Source: a virus | Strand: one strand, 5' to 3' | Virus record (IMG/VR): IMGVR_UViG_3300030107_004267 | Span: 1 to 33,696 of that record | DNA: 33,696 nucleotides | In this document: piece by piece, positions 1 to 8,634 of the stretch | How the letters are laid out: every line of letters starts with the position of its first letter | Position numbering within the stretch: position 1 is the first letter of the stretch | Notes under the pieces: generated by a model | Database searches by the model: none | Told to the model about the DNA's origin: nothing | Seen by the model: only the letters and a program-made list of their open reading frames with translations | Made by a program: the position numbers and the translations under genes

Positions 1-2
1 TA

Positions 3-998
3 TTAGGGTTACCAGTATTTAGGTTTTATGATTTGGATAATGCAGAAGCCACTACCACCACGGGTCAATCGTTAATTAAGTTTAGTAAAAAGATTACAAA
101 TCATTTTTATAACAATGAGTTAGAAGACACAGAAGACTATGTTATCTACATCGATACTGACTCTATTTTCGCATCTGCGGTTCCATTAGTTAAAAAAAGA
201 TTCCCTAATCAAGAACTAACTGAAACAATGATGACACAAAGGATTTCAGAAATATGTGGAGAGGTTCAAGACTATTTAAATAAATCTTATGATTACTTTG
301 GTAAAAAGTTTTGTAATGTAACAGACCACGTGTTTGATATTAAACAAGAGGTAATCGCTAAATCCGGTTTGTTCATTACGAAGAAACGATATGGATTACG
401 AATCATAAATGATGCGGGTAGAAAATGTGATAAGATTCACGTTAAAGGATTAGATACCGTAAGAAGTAATTTTGCAGTTGCTATGAAAGATTTATTAGGT
501 AGTGTATTAGAAGATATATTAGCAGATGTTCCTAAAGAAAAGGTTGACGAAAGAATATCAGTATTCAAAAGAAATATGACTTCATTACACTTTGATGTTA
601 TGGCAAATCCAATCGGTGTAAAAGGTATCGGAAAGTATCAGATTAAAGACGATGATAATCCATTCGCTACCTACAAAAAAGGAACGCCAGTTCACGTCAA
701 GTCTGCTATTAATTATAATTCGTTGTTAGAACATTGGTATGAGGGTAGAAAATATGGTAAGATATCTAATGGAGAAAAAATTAAATGGGTGTATCTAAAA
801 GAAAATGAATTTGGATTTGAAACTATTGCATACAAAGGTTATGAAGACCCACCACAAATTTTAGATTTGATTAAAAATTATATCGACCACAATAAAATGT
901 TTGAACAAGCTATGAATAAAAAGATTGGTATGTTTTATAAAGCACTAAACTGGGGCGGTGTAGAAGACACCACAACATCGATGAGTAGATTCTTCTAA
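3..998 (+). CDS. 43: DNA polymerase, family B, T4 gp43-like (C-terminal part; 5' end outside window)
   Basis: Replicative DNA polymerase that copies the phage genome together with the clamp and loader encoded just downstream. The frame is open from base 3, so the gene starts before the window and only about 331 C-terminal residues are visible. The first residues, RFYDLDNAEATTTTGQ, match the region of T4 gp43 that reads RYYDLRNATAITIFGQ. The family B motif C follows as IDTDS (DTDS at bases 153-164), which carries a metal-binding catalytic aspartate. The palm and thumb follow. The protein ends in MSRFF, a short hydrophobic tail of the kind family B phage polymerases use to bind the sliding clamp. 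No intein or frameshift is visible in this part. Confidence 0.93.
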   Translation, partial: LGLPVFRFYDLDNAEATTTTGQSLIKFSKKITNHFYNNELEDTEDYVIYIDTDSIFASAVPLVKKRFPNQELTETMMTQRISEICGEVQDYLNKSYDYFGKKFCNVTDHVFDIKQEVIAKSGLFITKKRYGLRIINDAGRKCDKIHVKGLDTVRSNFAVAMKDLLGSVLEDILADVPKEKVDERISVFKRNMTSLHFDVMANPIGVKGIGKYQIKDDDNPFATYKKGTPVHVKSAINYNSLLEHWYEGRKYGKISNGEKIKWVYLKENEFGFETIAYKGYEDPPQILDLIKNYIDHNKMFEQAMNKKIGMFYKALNWGGVEDTTTSMSRFF

Positions 999-1029
999 AA
1001 ATAATTTAAGTTTTAAGATTAACAAATGA

Positions 1030-1037
1030 TATTTATA
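1030..1037. promoter_or_regulatory. TATTTATA element before gp45
   Basis: TATTTATA lies in the 64-base gap before gp45, 26 bases upstream of its ATG, with an AAGGAG ribosome site between. It is one of seven such elements in non-overlapping gene gaps. As read here it is the reverse complement of the T4 late promoter core TATAAATA. Promoter function is inferred. Confidence 0.35.
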
Positions 1038-1062
1038 ATTGAAAAATAAGGAGTAAAAGGTT

Positions 1063-1794
1063 ATGAATAAAAATCAACTAACAAACTTCATCACAAAATA
1101 TACATTGGGTGGAGAAATTAAATCAACAAAGTGGACTTCAAATGGCAGTTCATTATCAACAAGATTTATCTCAGGTGATAAGTCAGTTGTTGGTAGTGTG
1201 ACATTAAGTAAGTTCAATCATCTGGCACCTTGTGAATTAGGTGTATATAATACGGGACAACTATCAAGTTTGCTATCAGTATTAGGTGACGATGTTGAAC
1301 TTAATTTATCTCAATCTGGTGATAAGTTTATTTCAATGGAGTTTGAAGATACAAAAAGAAAAACAAAGTCAAAGTATATGTTGAGTGATTTGTCAGTTAT
1401 ACCAACACCACCAGAACTTAAGAATCTACCAGATTCATTTGAGTTAGGTATCAAGGTAGACCCATATTTCATCAACACATTTACAAGTGGTAAAAGCGCT
1501 TTATCAGAAGCTGAAACATTTACTATTTTGACTGAGAATGGTGAAACTAAAATCGTCATTGGATATGCAAGTATCGCATCTAATCGTGTAACGATACCAG
1601 TAGAAACTACAAAACAAGCAGACATTGAACCAATTAGTTTCAATGCAAATATGTTCGCATCAATCTTAAATGCAAATAAAGATTGTGAAAGTGCAACACT
1701 TGAAGTTAGTTCAGCAGGGTTATCAAGAATTAAATTCTCAATCGACAACTATGATTCAGAATATTTCTTGGTGTCAACACAAGCGGTTAATTAA
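1063..1794 (+). CDS. 45: Sliding clamp, T4 gp45-like
   Basis: DNA polymerase processivity factor. In T4 three gp45 subunits form a ring around DNA that tethers gp43 and also activates late transcription. The protein has 243 residues, close to T4 gp45 (228). It lacks short catalytic motifs, as expected for a clamp, and the call rests on overall character (for example the N-terminal stretch LTNFITKYTLGG) and on its place between polymerase and clamp loader. A strong AAGGAG sits ahead of the ATG. Its stop overlaps the gp44 start by one base (TAATG), so the two are probably translated as a coupled pair. Confidence 0.85.
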   Translation: MNKNQLTNFITKYTLGGEIKSTKWTSNGSSLSTRFISGDKSVVGSVTLSKFNHLAPCELGVYNTGQLSSLLSVLGDDVELNLSQSGDKFISMEFEDTKRKTKSKYMLSDLSVIPTPPELKNLPDSFELGIKVDPYFINTFTSGKSALSEAETFTILTENGETKIVIGYASIASNRVTIPVETTKQADIEPISFNANMFASILNANKDCESATLEVSSAGLSRIKFSIDNYDSEYFLVSTQAVN

Positions 1795-2717
1795 TGGACA
1801 ATATAAAACACACATTGTGGGTTGAAAAATATAGACCGACATCACTAGATAATTACATTGGTAATGACCATTTAAAATCAAAGGTGTCGGTATATCTTGA
1901 GAGTGGTGATGTTCCGCATTTATTATTATTTGGTAAAGCAGGAACTGGTAAAACTACTCTGGCAAAACTCATTGTTAATAACATTGATTGTGACTATTTA
2001 TACATAAACGCATCTGATGAGAATAGTGTGGATGTGGTTCGTGAGAAAGTCAAGAACTTCGCATCAACATTAGGTTTCAAAGATATGAAAGTGATTATCT
2101 TGGATGAGTGTGATTACATCACACCAAACGCTCAAGCAGCACTTCGTAATCTTATGGAAACATTCTCAAAGAATTGTCGTTTTATATTGACTTGTAATTA
2201 TGTGGAAAGAATTATTGACCCGATACAAAGTCGTTGTCAATCATTCCAGATAATTCCACCAGATAGAAAACAAGTTGCACAACATTTAGCTAATATTTTG
2301 GATGATGAAAATGTTAGTTATGATGTTAAGAATATAGCGACTATTGTGAATGGTGGTTATCCGGATATTAGACGAGTAATTAATGGTGCTCAAAGACAAG
2401 TGGTAAATAGTGAGTTAGTGATTGATGAAAACACAATGGTTCAAAATGATTACAAGTTACAAGTATTAGACATACTTAAAACACAGGACAAGAAGAATTC
2501 ATTTCAAAACATCAGACAATTACTAGCAGACTCAAAAGTATCAGACTTTTCAGATTTGTTTAGATTGTTGTTTGACACGGTAGATGATTGGGGAACTGGT
2601 CATATCGCAGAGTGTATTTTAATCTTGTCTAAATATCAACAATCAGACGCAGTCGTAGTGGATAAAGAAATCAACATTATGGCTATGTTTGTAGAAATAA
2701 TAGGGAGTATTAAATGA
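1794..2717 (+). CDS. 44: Clamp-loader ATPase subunit, T4 gp44-like
   Basis: AAA+ ATPase subunit of the clamp loader, which opens the gp45 ring and places it at primer-template junctions. The 307 residues (T4 gp44 has 319) carry the standard motifs in order: EKYRP near residue 11, Walker A GKAGTGKT at 47-54, Walker B IILDECD at 101-107 with the DEC box typical of clamp loaders, and the SRC motif (QSRC, 145-148) that supplies the arginine finger. The start overlaps the gp45 stop, and the end overlaps the next gene by ATGA. In T4 the partner gene 62 is next to 44. Here it is not adjacent, and a candidate lies at 9294. Confidence 0.94.
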   Translation: MDNIKHTLWVEKYRPTSLDNYIGNDHLKSKVSVYLESGDVPHLLLFGKAGTGKTTLAKLIVNNIDCDYLYINASDENSVDVVREKVKNFASTLGFKDMKVIILDECDYITPNAQAALRNLMETFSKNCRFILTCNYVERIIDPIQSRCQSFQIIPPDRKQVAQHLANILDDENVSYDVKNIATIVNGGYPDIRRVINGAQRQVVNSELVIDENTMVQNDYKLQVLDILKTQDKKNSFQNIRQLLADSKVSDFSDLFRLLFDTVDDWGTGHIAECILILSKYQQSDAVVVDKEINIMAMFVEIIGSIK

Positions 2718-2974
2718 GTAATCCAAATGGGCCAGTGCCACCAAAAGCACAAGTTCAATTAGATATGTCAGAAGCTGACACAATTACTTGTGAAAAATGC
2801 GGAAACGCGTCTTTCATACAAGCTTTCTTTTTAAAAAAGATATCAGCTTTAGTATCACCAACTGGTAAAGAAGCCATAGTTCCAATGCAAGTATTTAGTT
2901 GTGGTAATTGTGGTTCTATTCCACAAAATATGTTGGAGCAAAGCGGAATTGGACAAGAAAGTAAAATACAATAA
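2714..2974 (+). CDS. Small zinc-ribbon protein, unknown function
   Basis: An 86-residue protein with two Cys pairs, CEKC (C26, C29) and CGNC (C63, C66), separated by 33 residues. This is the layout of a zinc ribbon. It begins inside the gp44 stop codon (ATGA overlap) and so is probably coupled to the replisome operon. Zinc ribbons in such small phage proteins usually bind nucleic acid or protein partners, but nothing here identifies the target. I do not recognise it as a named T4 gene. Confidence 0.7.
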   Translation: MSNPNGPVPPKAQVQLDMSEADTITCEKCGNASFIQAFFLKKISALVSPTGKEAIVPMQVFSCGNCGSIPQNMLEQSGIGQESKIQ

Positions 2975-3488
2975 GTTTAAAATTGGTAAATTAACATTCA
3001 CTCTTCCAAATAATAAACCAACAGATAAATTGTTTCAACAATGGAAACAAGAATTTCTTAGTGTGCCAGAAACAGACAATTACAAAGTTTGGCTGACGGG
3101 TGGATTCTTAGAGGATTGGGAAACTACCGACATAGACTTAATCTTAACAGGTGAACCAGATTACAAAGAGGTAAGAAATTTATTACATCAAGCCAGAATT
3201 ATTGGTGCAAAGTATGGATTACTAATTGATATATCACATTGGGACACAGAACCTTTATATATTTATGAAAACTATCCAAGTGCTTGGGGTGTAGGGACTG
3301 GTATTGAAAAATTTGTTGTAGAAAAACTAAACATTGATTTCAAACTAATTGTCAATGACGAATTAATAAAACAAGTAAAAGAATATGAAAAAGTTATAGA
3401 GGGATTATATAGATATAAGTTTACATATCCTACAAAAAAGCAACTAACAAGAAATTATAAATCTAAACCAATATTACTAAATGAATAA
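2949..3488 (+). CDS. Nucleotidyltransferase-fold protein (Pol beta superfamily, minimal type)
   Basis: Probable small nucleotidyltransferase. The signature is LTGGFLEDWETTDIDLIL: the GG of the nucleotide-binding turn (residues 51-52) followed by D61-x-D63, with a third acid at D94 in LLIDIS, as expected for two-metal Pol beta-type active sites. The longest frame opens at an ATG at 2901, but that would overlap the zinc-ribbon gene by 74 bases. I prefer the TTG at 2949, which has GGAG 11 bases upstream and gives a 179-residue protein. Substrate unknown; it could modify a protein, RNA or sugar. It is the first accessory gene after the replisome core. Confidence 0.6.
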   Translation: MDKKVKYNKFKIGKLTFTLPNNKPTDKLFQQWKQEFLSVPETDNYKVWLTGGFLEDWETTDIDLILTGEPDYKEVRNLLHQARIIGAKYGLLIDISHWDTEPLYIYENYPSAWGVGTGIEKFVVEKLNIDFKLIVNDELIKQVKEYEKVIEGLYRYKFTYPTKKQLTRNYKSKPILLNE

Positions 3489-4155
3489 AAAAATTATACA
3501 TAATGTAGAAAAGTTTTACTATGATAATCACAGAGTAAATAAAGATGGAACCGAACGGGCATTAAATATTTATGAGAATAATTTTGGTAGATTAGATGGT
3601 GGAAGACAACACGACCCAATCTACAATGATGAAAATGCAAAATATCAAGTCTATACATTTGGTTGTAGTTGGACTTATGGTTGGGGCTTAGAACAAAAAG
3701 AAGCATTTCCACATTTATTGGGTGATAAAAACACGGCAGTTCATAACTATGGAGCAGGTGGAACAGGTTTAGATTTCGCAGTCAAGACTTTATCGGAAGT
3801 TTATATACCTGAATCAAGACGACAGATATTTATTATTACGATTCCACACTTTTTTAGAAGAACTTGGTTTGATGACAATGGTGCAGTCTTAAGGTCGTGG
3901 CAGATACAAGAACAAACCAATATAAACGAATACAATCACTACTTTAATTTTCTACATAACTATGAATTACTAAACAGAATTATAGGTCGTGATAAAATCA
4001 TATGGGGAACTTGGGAAGGGGACTTACCACGAAAACACTTTGATGTTCACTTTGATGTATTTGATATGGCAGCTGATATGTTACATCCAGGGAAAGAATC
4101 ACATAAAAGATATGCCGAAAAATTAAAGAAAATTATAGAGGAAAAATGCAAATAA
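3481..4155 (+). CDS. SGNH/GDSL hydrolase-like protein 1
   Basis: Likely esterase or deacylase of the SGNH fold. Block I is GCSWTYG with the nucleophile candidate S63. The oxyanion-hole glycine lies in NYGAGGTG (90-96). The C-terminal block is DMLHPG with D199 and H202 in the usual DxxH spacing, so the catalytic triad looks complete. Such enzymes often remove or transfer acetyl groups on glycans, which fits the sugar enzymes in this genome. The start overlaps the preceding gene by 8 bases and has no clear Shine-Dalgarno. A related protein follows directly and a third is at 21006. Confidence 0.72.
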   Translation: MNKKIIHNVEKFYYDNHRVNKDGTERALNIYENNFGRLDGGRQHDPIYNDENAKYQVYTFGCSWTYGWGLEQKEAFPHLLGDKNTAVHNYGAGGTGLDFAVKTLSEVYIPESRRQIFIITIPHFFRRTWFDDNGAVLRSWQIQEQTNINEYNHYFNFLHNYELLNRIIGRDKIIWGTWEGDLPRKHFDVHFDVFDMAADMLHPGKESHKRYAEKLKKIIEEKCK

Positions 4156-4826
4156 CTTCATTTGGTTGTAGTTTCACATTTGGTGAAGAGTTAGATGATT
4201 TACCAGATTGGTTTAATGATTTGTCAGACAAACGAAACTATATGCCACTCAAATTAAAATATGAAAAAGCATCTAAAAAAAGTTATCCTTATGTGTTGGG
4301 TTCTTTTTTAGATTTTGAGGTTGAGAATAATGGTTGGAGAGGTGGTAGTAATGATAGAATCTTTAGAACATTCTTTGACCATTTGATAAATAATAAAAAG
4401 AAGACTATTTACACTATACAATGGACTTTTCCACATAGAACAGAATATTGGAGTGAGAAAAAAAATATGTTTAGAGGAATTGTACCAGACTTCAATACCG
4501 ATTTTAAGAAACAGAATTCAAAGAAAGAAAGTATAGTCTATTCGTCAGAGTATTATGCAAAATTTCAAAATGATGATGTTGATAATAAAAAGTTATTAAG
4601 GTATATTTGGAGTGTAGATTCTTTATGTAAACAATTCGGACACGAACTAATTCAGTTTATGCCAATAGAAAATGAACTTGATATGTTACCAGACTCATTT
4701 CTAAACTCAATGGAGATTATGACATTGGTAGAGAATAAAATTCATCCAACGGAAGAACAACATAAAAGATTGGCTAAATACTTATTAATAGGATTAACAA
4801 ATGTATTACAAGATAGATTTAAGTAA
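4146..4826 (+). CDS. SGNH/GDSL hydrolase-like protein 2
   Basis: Second SGNH-like protein, 226 residues, paralogous to its upstream neighbour. Block I is FGCSFTFG with S9 at the very N terminus. WRGGSNDRIFR supplies the glycine/asparagine region of the oxyanion hole. The C-terminal His is H200 in NKIHPTEEQHKRL, but the Asp three residues before it is Asn (N197). The triad is therefore either altered or completed elsewhere. Start supported by GAGG upstream; 10-base overlap with the previous gene. Substrate unknown; glycan deacetylation is a guess from context. Confidence 0.65.
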   Translation: MQITSFGCSFTFGEELDDLPDWFNDLSDKRNYMPLKLKYEKASKKSYPYVLGSFLDFEVENNGWRGGSNDRIFRTFFDHLINNKKKTIYTIQWTFPHRTEYWSEKKNMFRGIVPDFNTDFKKQNSKKESIVYSSEYYAKFQNDDVDNKKLLRYIWSVDSLCKQFGHELIQFMPIENELDMLPDSFLNSMEIMTLVENKIHPTEEQHKRLAKYLLIGLTNVLQDRFK

Positions 4827-5244
4827 TTACGAAACACGAGAAGTTCCAAAATTTCAAGAGTTCAACGATTGGGAACAAATGAAATGGAACGAGGTTCAAA
4901 TAGATATCTTAAAAGAGTTAAATCAATTCAAGGACTCGTTTGGTAAAGATTGGTTTAAAGAATGGACTTTGCCTGATTTAAAATACAGATTAAAAAATAA
5001 TTGGTCGTTTTATTTAGTTGAAGGTGGTTGGTGTTTTATAGATTGGAATAGAAAATATCCTTATTTATGTAATCGTTATGTGATGCCAGAACATAGAAAC
5101 AAAGGATTAGGTAGCGATTTAGTGTGGTTAAGGTGTAATGAAATTAAACAACAAGGATACGATACCGCTATGATTAAGTTAGAGGATTGGAACACGCCAG
5201 CACTATCGGTTATGAAAGAGAATATCTTTACTAAAATGGACTAA
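4801..5244 (+). CDS. GNAT-family N-acetyltransferase
   Basis: Probable acetyltransferase using acetyl-CoA. The C-terminal half has GNAT motif A, VMPEHRNKGLGSDL, with the acyl-CoA pyrophosphate loop R99-N-K-G102-L-G104, and motif B around WNTPALSVMKE (130-140). At 147 residues it is the usual size for a stand-alone GNAT domain. It overlaps the SGNH gene by 26 bases and ends just before the gap that precedes the Hint protein. An acetyltransferase beside two possible deacylases suggests acetyl groups being added to and removed from one class of substrate, but that is inference. Confidence 0.7.
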   Translation: MYYKIDLSNYETREVPKFQEFNDWEQMKWNEVQIDILKELNQFKDSFGKDWFKEWTLPDLKYRLKNNWSFYLVEGGWCFIDWNRKYPYLCNRYVMPEHRNKGLGSDLVWLRCNEIKQQGYDTAMIKLEDWNTPALSVMKENIFTKMD

Positions 5245-5249
5245 ATAGA

Positions 5250-5257
5250 TATTTATT
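5250..5257. promoter_or_regulatory. TATTTATT element before the Hint-protein gene
   Basis: TATTTATT ends 15 bases before the ATG at 5272, followed by a good AGGAG ribosome site. The gap is only 27 bases, so it may place a transcription start for the long Hint-protein gene. Same motif family as at 1030. Confidence 0.35.
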
Positions 5258-5271
5258 CTTAGGAGAAAATT

Positions 5272-7524
5272 ATGTCAGCTGAAACAAAAATAACAAATTT
5301 ATTAAATTATATTACAGGAAGTGCAGGTGGTTGGCCATCAAATACTAATGTTAGTATCCTTATGGGTGTTGATTACTTCATAGAGACAGGTTCTAACAAC
5401 ATTTATTTTAGTGAAATGAACACTGCTTGTGGAGTTAGTGGTGAGTTATCAAGACAAGAGGATACTTTTGATAAAATTTCAAATTATGCAGCATCTCAAA
5501 GTTGCACAACAGCGTATGTATATGGTCAAGATGATAATGTAAAACATAATCCTTCTTCTTTTCAAGAACCATTGATTAGTGCGAGTTTTGCAAGACACGG
5601 AATATCAGTAAATTTTGAGAATAATGATAACACTTCAATAACTTATTTTTCACAAAGAGGTCAATCACAATATTCAGGTAGTTTTCATTTATTTATGCAA
5701 ACACCTTGGTTTAGTGATGATACCTTGTTTAACATCGCAAGTGGTTCGTTTAACAAAAGTTCTTTTAGAAATATTCTATCATCATCACCAGAGAGTAATT
5801 GTTTAATACCATTATTTGATAAGGATAATTATACACCTAATGTTAATTTTCCTGACTATGTCATAAAAAAACCATCAGCTCACTCATCATTAGGAAGTGG
5901 TAATATAGGATTTAGAAAATATCAATCAGGCACTACTACTTATCAAGACGCGGTAGACAATGGAAACATAACTGAAAAGTTTATAGTATCAAGTGGTAGT
6001 TATAGTGGTGGAAGAGGGCACTTACTCACTAATAAAAAATATTATTGGGTAACACCAACGGAGATTATAAATGCCGGACAAGATGTTGACCAAAGTGTAA
6101 CTTACTCAAGTCAGTTTATTATGTCAGGAAGTGAAGCATATCACCCACAACCAAGATTTCTAAGAATAGTTGCAAGTGGAAGTTTAATCAATATGTATGA
6201 TGGTTCAACAAAACAAATCCAAGATGTAGAAGTCGGTGATGTTGTTAAATCATATCAACCGATTGGTATGCCAGATGAATCAGAAGGTATAAGTTGGGAA
6301 AGTTATACAACAACAGATTTAAGTGGTTCATTTTCTTCTGGTTCTATTGTTGTTGAAACAATAAATAAACAAAGTTATGGATATTATTTAATTAACGGAA
6401 GTATAAAAGTTCCTGCAGTTCCACATACTATGCACGGAGGTGGAAAGTTCTTTTGTAAAACAGGAGACGCTTGGAGTTGGAAGCAGTCAGTTGATATATC
6501 AGTCGGAGACTACTTTTTAAATAATGATGGTAGTGAGTTAGAAATCACATCAAAAACTAATGTTTTATCAGATGAAACATTTTATGGACTAAATGTTGAG
6601 GATATTGATACATACTTTCAATCAAATATATTGGTTCATAATATCCCACCACTTTGTTTTGTAGCAGGGACACAAATCACAATGGGAGACGGAGCTACAA
6701 AAGCAATAGAACTTATTGAAGTAGGTGATGAAATTAAAAATTATGACTTTGAAACAAAAGAAATCAAAGTAGGTAAAGTATTATCCATTGAAACACCAAC
6801 ACACGCAGATATCGTAGAGATTAGTTTCGGTGATAAGAAAAGTAGAAATACATTTGACCACCCATATTGGGTAGTCGGAAAAGGTTGGTCATCTTACAAA
6901 CCACATTGGACAGAAAAAAGATATGACATCAAATCTGGACAATTAGAGGTTGGAGATAAATGTTTAGAACTTCAAGATAATATAATCATAGAAACTGAAA
7001 TAACTGATATCCAAGAGGACATCAATCCAGTTCAAACATATTCATTGGGGGTAGAAACACACAAAAATTATTTTGCTAACGATATGTTAGTTCATAACAA
7101 AGGAAGTTTTTGTTTTACTTATGACACTATGATTACATTATCAGACGGAACATATCAACAGATATGTAAAATCAGACCAAACGATATGATAAAAACATAT
7201 GATGTAGAAACTGGTAAATTACAAAATTCAAAAGTGTTAGAAACCGTAAAAGTTCTACACGACAATATGGTTACATACAAATTTAATGACAATACAAAAA
7301 TTGAGGCAACTGACGACCACCCATTTTACATAGTTGGGAGTGGATACAAAGCACCATTAACCATTGGTGATATAGTGTTAAATGATGAATTACAAGAAAG
7401 AGAAGTTGTCAATATAGAGGTAAATAATGTGGAAAAAATTACATACAATATCAACAGAACTGATAATGGTAAAAATTATTTCGCAAATAGGGTTTTAGTT
7501 TCTGATGAGTTTGATACAGAATAA
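5272..7524 (+). CDS. Large protein with three tandem C-terminal Hint (intein-like) modules
   Basis: A 750-residue protein. Residues 1-295 match no family I can name; they are rich in Ser, Gly and Asn, which would suit a virion or fibre protein. The rest is three Hint modules. Module 1 (about 299-457) has no Cys at its start but ends in ILVHN. Module 2 (462-609) starts with CFVAGT, has an internal DHP (529-531) and ends in MLVHN. Module 3 (614-744) starts with CFTYDT, has DHP (682-684) and ends in VLVSD with no terminal His-Asn. Only four residues separate modules (IPPL and KGSF). There is no homing endonuclease insert and no Cys, Ser or Thr at the +1 position, so these resemble bacterial intein-like domains that cleave rather than splice. 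Good AGGAG before the start. Confidence 0.75.
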   Translation: MSAETKITNLLNYITGSAGGWPSNTNVSILMGVDYFIETGSNNIYFSEMNTACGVSGELSRQEDTFDKISNYAASQSCTTAYVYGQDDNVKHNPSSFQEPLISASFARHGISVNFENNDNTSITYFSQRGQSQYSGSFHLFMQTPWFSDDTLFNIASGSFNKSSFRNILSSSPESNCLIPLFDKDNYTPNVNFPDYVIKKPSAHSSLGSGNIGFRKYQSGTTTYQDAVDNGNITEKFIVSSGSYSGGRGHLLTNKKYYWVTPTEIINAGQDVDQSVTYSSQFIMSGSEAYHPQPRFLRIVASGSLINMYDGSTKQIQDVEVGDVVKSYQPIGMPDESEGISWESYTTTDLSGSFSSGSIVVETINKQSYGYYLINGSIKVPAVPHTMHGGGKFFCKTGDAWSWKQSVDISVGDYFLNNDGSELEITSKTNVLSDETFYGLNVEDIDTYFQSNILVHNIPPLCFVAGTQITMGDGATKAIELIEVGDEIKNYDFETKEIKVGKVLSIETPTHADIVEISFGDKKSRNTFDHPYWVVGKGWSSYKPHWTEKRYDIKSGQLEVGDKCLELQDNIIIETEITDIQEDINPVQTYSLGVETHKNYFANDMLVHNKGSFCFTYDTMITLSDGTYQQICKIRPNDMIKTYDVETGKLQNSKVLETVKVLHDNMVTYKFNDNTKIEATDDHPFYIVGSGYKAPLTIGDIVLNDELQEREVVNIEVNNVEKITYNINRTDNGKNYFANRVLVSDEFDTE

Positions 7525-8131
7525 AGATTTCAAATATTCAATTCAAATACCTACATTTTTATCACACGAAAAATGCGACGAGTTAATAAAACAAATAACT
7601 AACACAGAACAAAAAGTTGTAGGTGGAGTCGGTGGTGAAAAAGGGGAACCAGCTATAATACCAGAAATAAGAGTTACTGATGAGTGGTATTTATTTGACC
7701 AACCACTAAATCCATACAGACCAGATAAATGTAATGGTGATTGGAAATGGTTACAAGATAAAATATATCAAGTTGTAAAAATGGTTAATCAAGGAGTCTT
7801 TAAGTTTGACATTGAAGGTGCTGATGATGAATTGAAACTTATAAAGTATCACGAGGGTGGGTTTTATGGTTGGCATACAGACTTCAATGCAGGTAGTTGC
7901 TCAGTTAGAAAACTTGTAGCAATAATCCAACTAACAGACCCAAGTGAATATGAGGGAGGAGAAGTTCAATTTGGTATTCAAGATAAACATACAAAAGAGT
8001 GGTATACAATGAATCAACTAAAGGGCTCTTTGACTATATTTCCCACATTTTTATCTCACAATGTAACACCAGTCACTAAGGGGACAAGATATGTTATACA
8101 AGAGCTATTCATAGGAAATCACTTTAAATGA
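7505..8131 (+). CDS. 2OG-Fe(II) oxygenase (prolyl 4-hydroxylase-like) 1
   Basis: Predicted 2-oxoglutarate and iron dependent dioxygenase, 208 residues. The iron triad is visible as H124-T-D126 in GWHTDFN and the distal H185 in FLSHNVTPV; R195 in KGTRY would bind 2-oxoglutarate. EGGEVQF is typical of the P4H-like group. In characterised members the reaction hydroxylates a protein side chain or a small molecule; the target here is unknown. The gene starts inside the last 20 bases of the Hint gene and is followed by two more oxygenases, so the four may act on one another's products. Confidence 0.85.
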   Translation: MSLIQNKDFKYSIQIPTFLSHEKCDELIKQITNTEQKVVGGVGGEKGEPAIIPEIRVTDEWYLFDQPLNPYRPDKCNGDWKWLQDKIYQVVKMVNQGVFKFDIEGADDELKLIKYHEGGFYGWHTDFNAGSCSVRKLVAIIQLTDPSEYEGGEVQFGIQDKHTKEWYTMNQLKGSLTIFPTFLSHNVTPVTKGTRYVIQELFIGNHFK

Positions 8132-8634
8132 GTAAAGACTTTCAATGGTATCTTGTAAGAGATAATTTTTTATCTCAAAAAGAATGTGAAGAGGTTATAG
8201 AAATAATTGATAATAATCGTGATAATTCAGAATCTACACAAGACATAGAACTCAAAGAGGATAAATATTTAAATAAAGTTTGGAAGATTATGGAACTTTC
8301 AAATAATATACATTATAATTTTGATATTGATTGTATTCAATTACAAGAGGGAAAGTATTATAAAAAGGGAGTTTTCAAAGAAGAAGAAACACTACACTCA
8401 GATTTCGCTGCAGGGCCAGGAAGATTAGTCGATATTAATACAAAACTTACATCAGTTATTTTTTTAAATGATGACTATTGGGGTGGTGGATTACAGATAT
8501 GGAACGAAAAAATAGAATCAAAGCAGGGTAGGATAGTAATATTTCCAGCTTTTGCAGCACATAAAGTATTACAATTTTATGATAAAGATAGATATACAAT
8601 GTTAACTTGGATAAAAGGGAAAACTTTCAGATGA
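8128..8634 (+). CDS. 2OG-Fe(II) oxygenase (prolyl 4-hydroxylase-like) 2
   Basis: Second of three consecutive dioxygenases, shorter (168 residues). Metal ligands are H90-S-D92 in TLHSDF and the distal H145 in FAAHKV, with R155 in KDRYTML as the 2-oxoglutarate anchor. WGGGLQIW replaces the EGGE segment seen in its neighbours, so it is the most divergent of the three. ATGA overlap on both sides points to translational coupling. Substrate unknown. Confidence 0.82.
   Translation: MSKDFQWYLVRDNFLSQKECEEVIEIIDNNRDNSESTQDIELKEDKYLNKVWKIMELSNNIHYNFDIDCIQLQEGKYYKKGVFKEEETLHSDFAAGPGRLVDINTKLTSVIFLNDDYWGGGLQIWNEKIESKQGRIVIFPAFAAHKVLQFYDKDRYTMLTWIKGKTFR

Noticed and set aside
1311-1748. 145-residue frame on the minus strand over gp45, and other minus-strand frames (for example 20355-20630, 31983-32258, 33433-33693)
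   Set aside because: Each lies fully inside a better + strand gene or across several, with low-complexity translations and no ribosome site. I support no minus-strand gene in the window.
2901-2948. ATG start at 2901 for the nucleotidyltransferase gene
   Set aside because: It would overlap the zinc-ribbon gene by 74 bases and add a Cys/hydrophobic stretch not needed for the fold. TTG 2949 has GGAG at suitable spacing.
5350-5450. ATP-grasp-like stretch in the N terminus of the Hint protein (VDYFIETGSNNIYFSEMNT)
   Set aside because: Resembles the last ATP-grasp strand only by a short run; no other ATP-grasp motif is present in the protein.
5272-7524. Splicing inteins with homing endonuclease
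   Set aside because: Modules are only about 130-155 residues, no LAGLIDADG or HNH insert, and no Cys/Ser/Thr after the terminal Asn. Hint/BIL-type modules fit better.
8607-8630. ATG 8607 start for the third oxygenase
   Set aside because: It lies in the C-terminal coding region of oxygenase 2; ATG 8631 gives the operon's usual ATGA overlap and a paralogue-matching N terminus.
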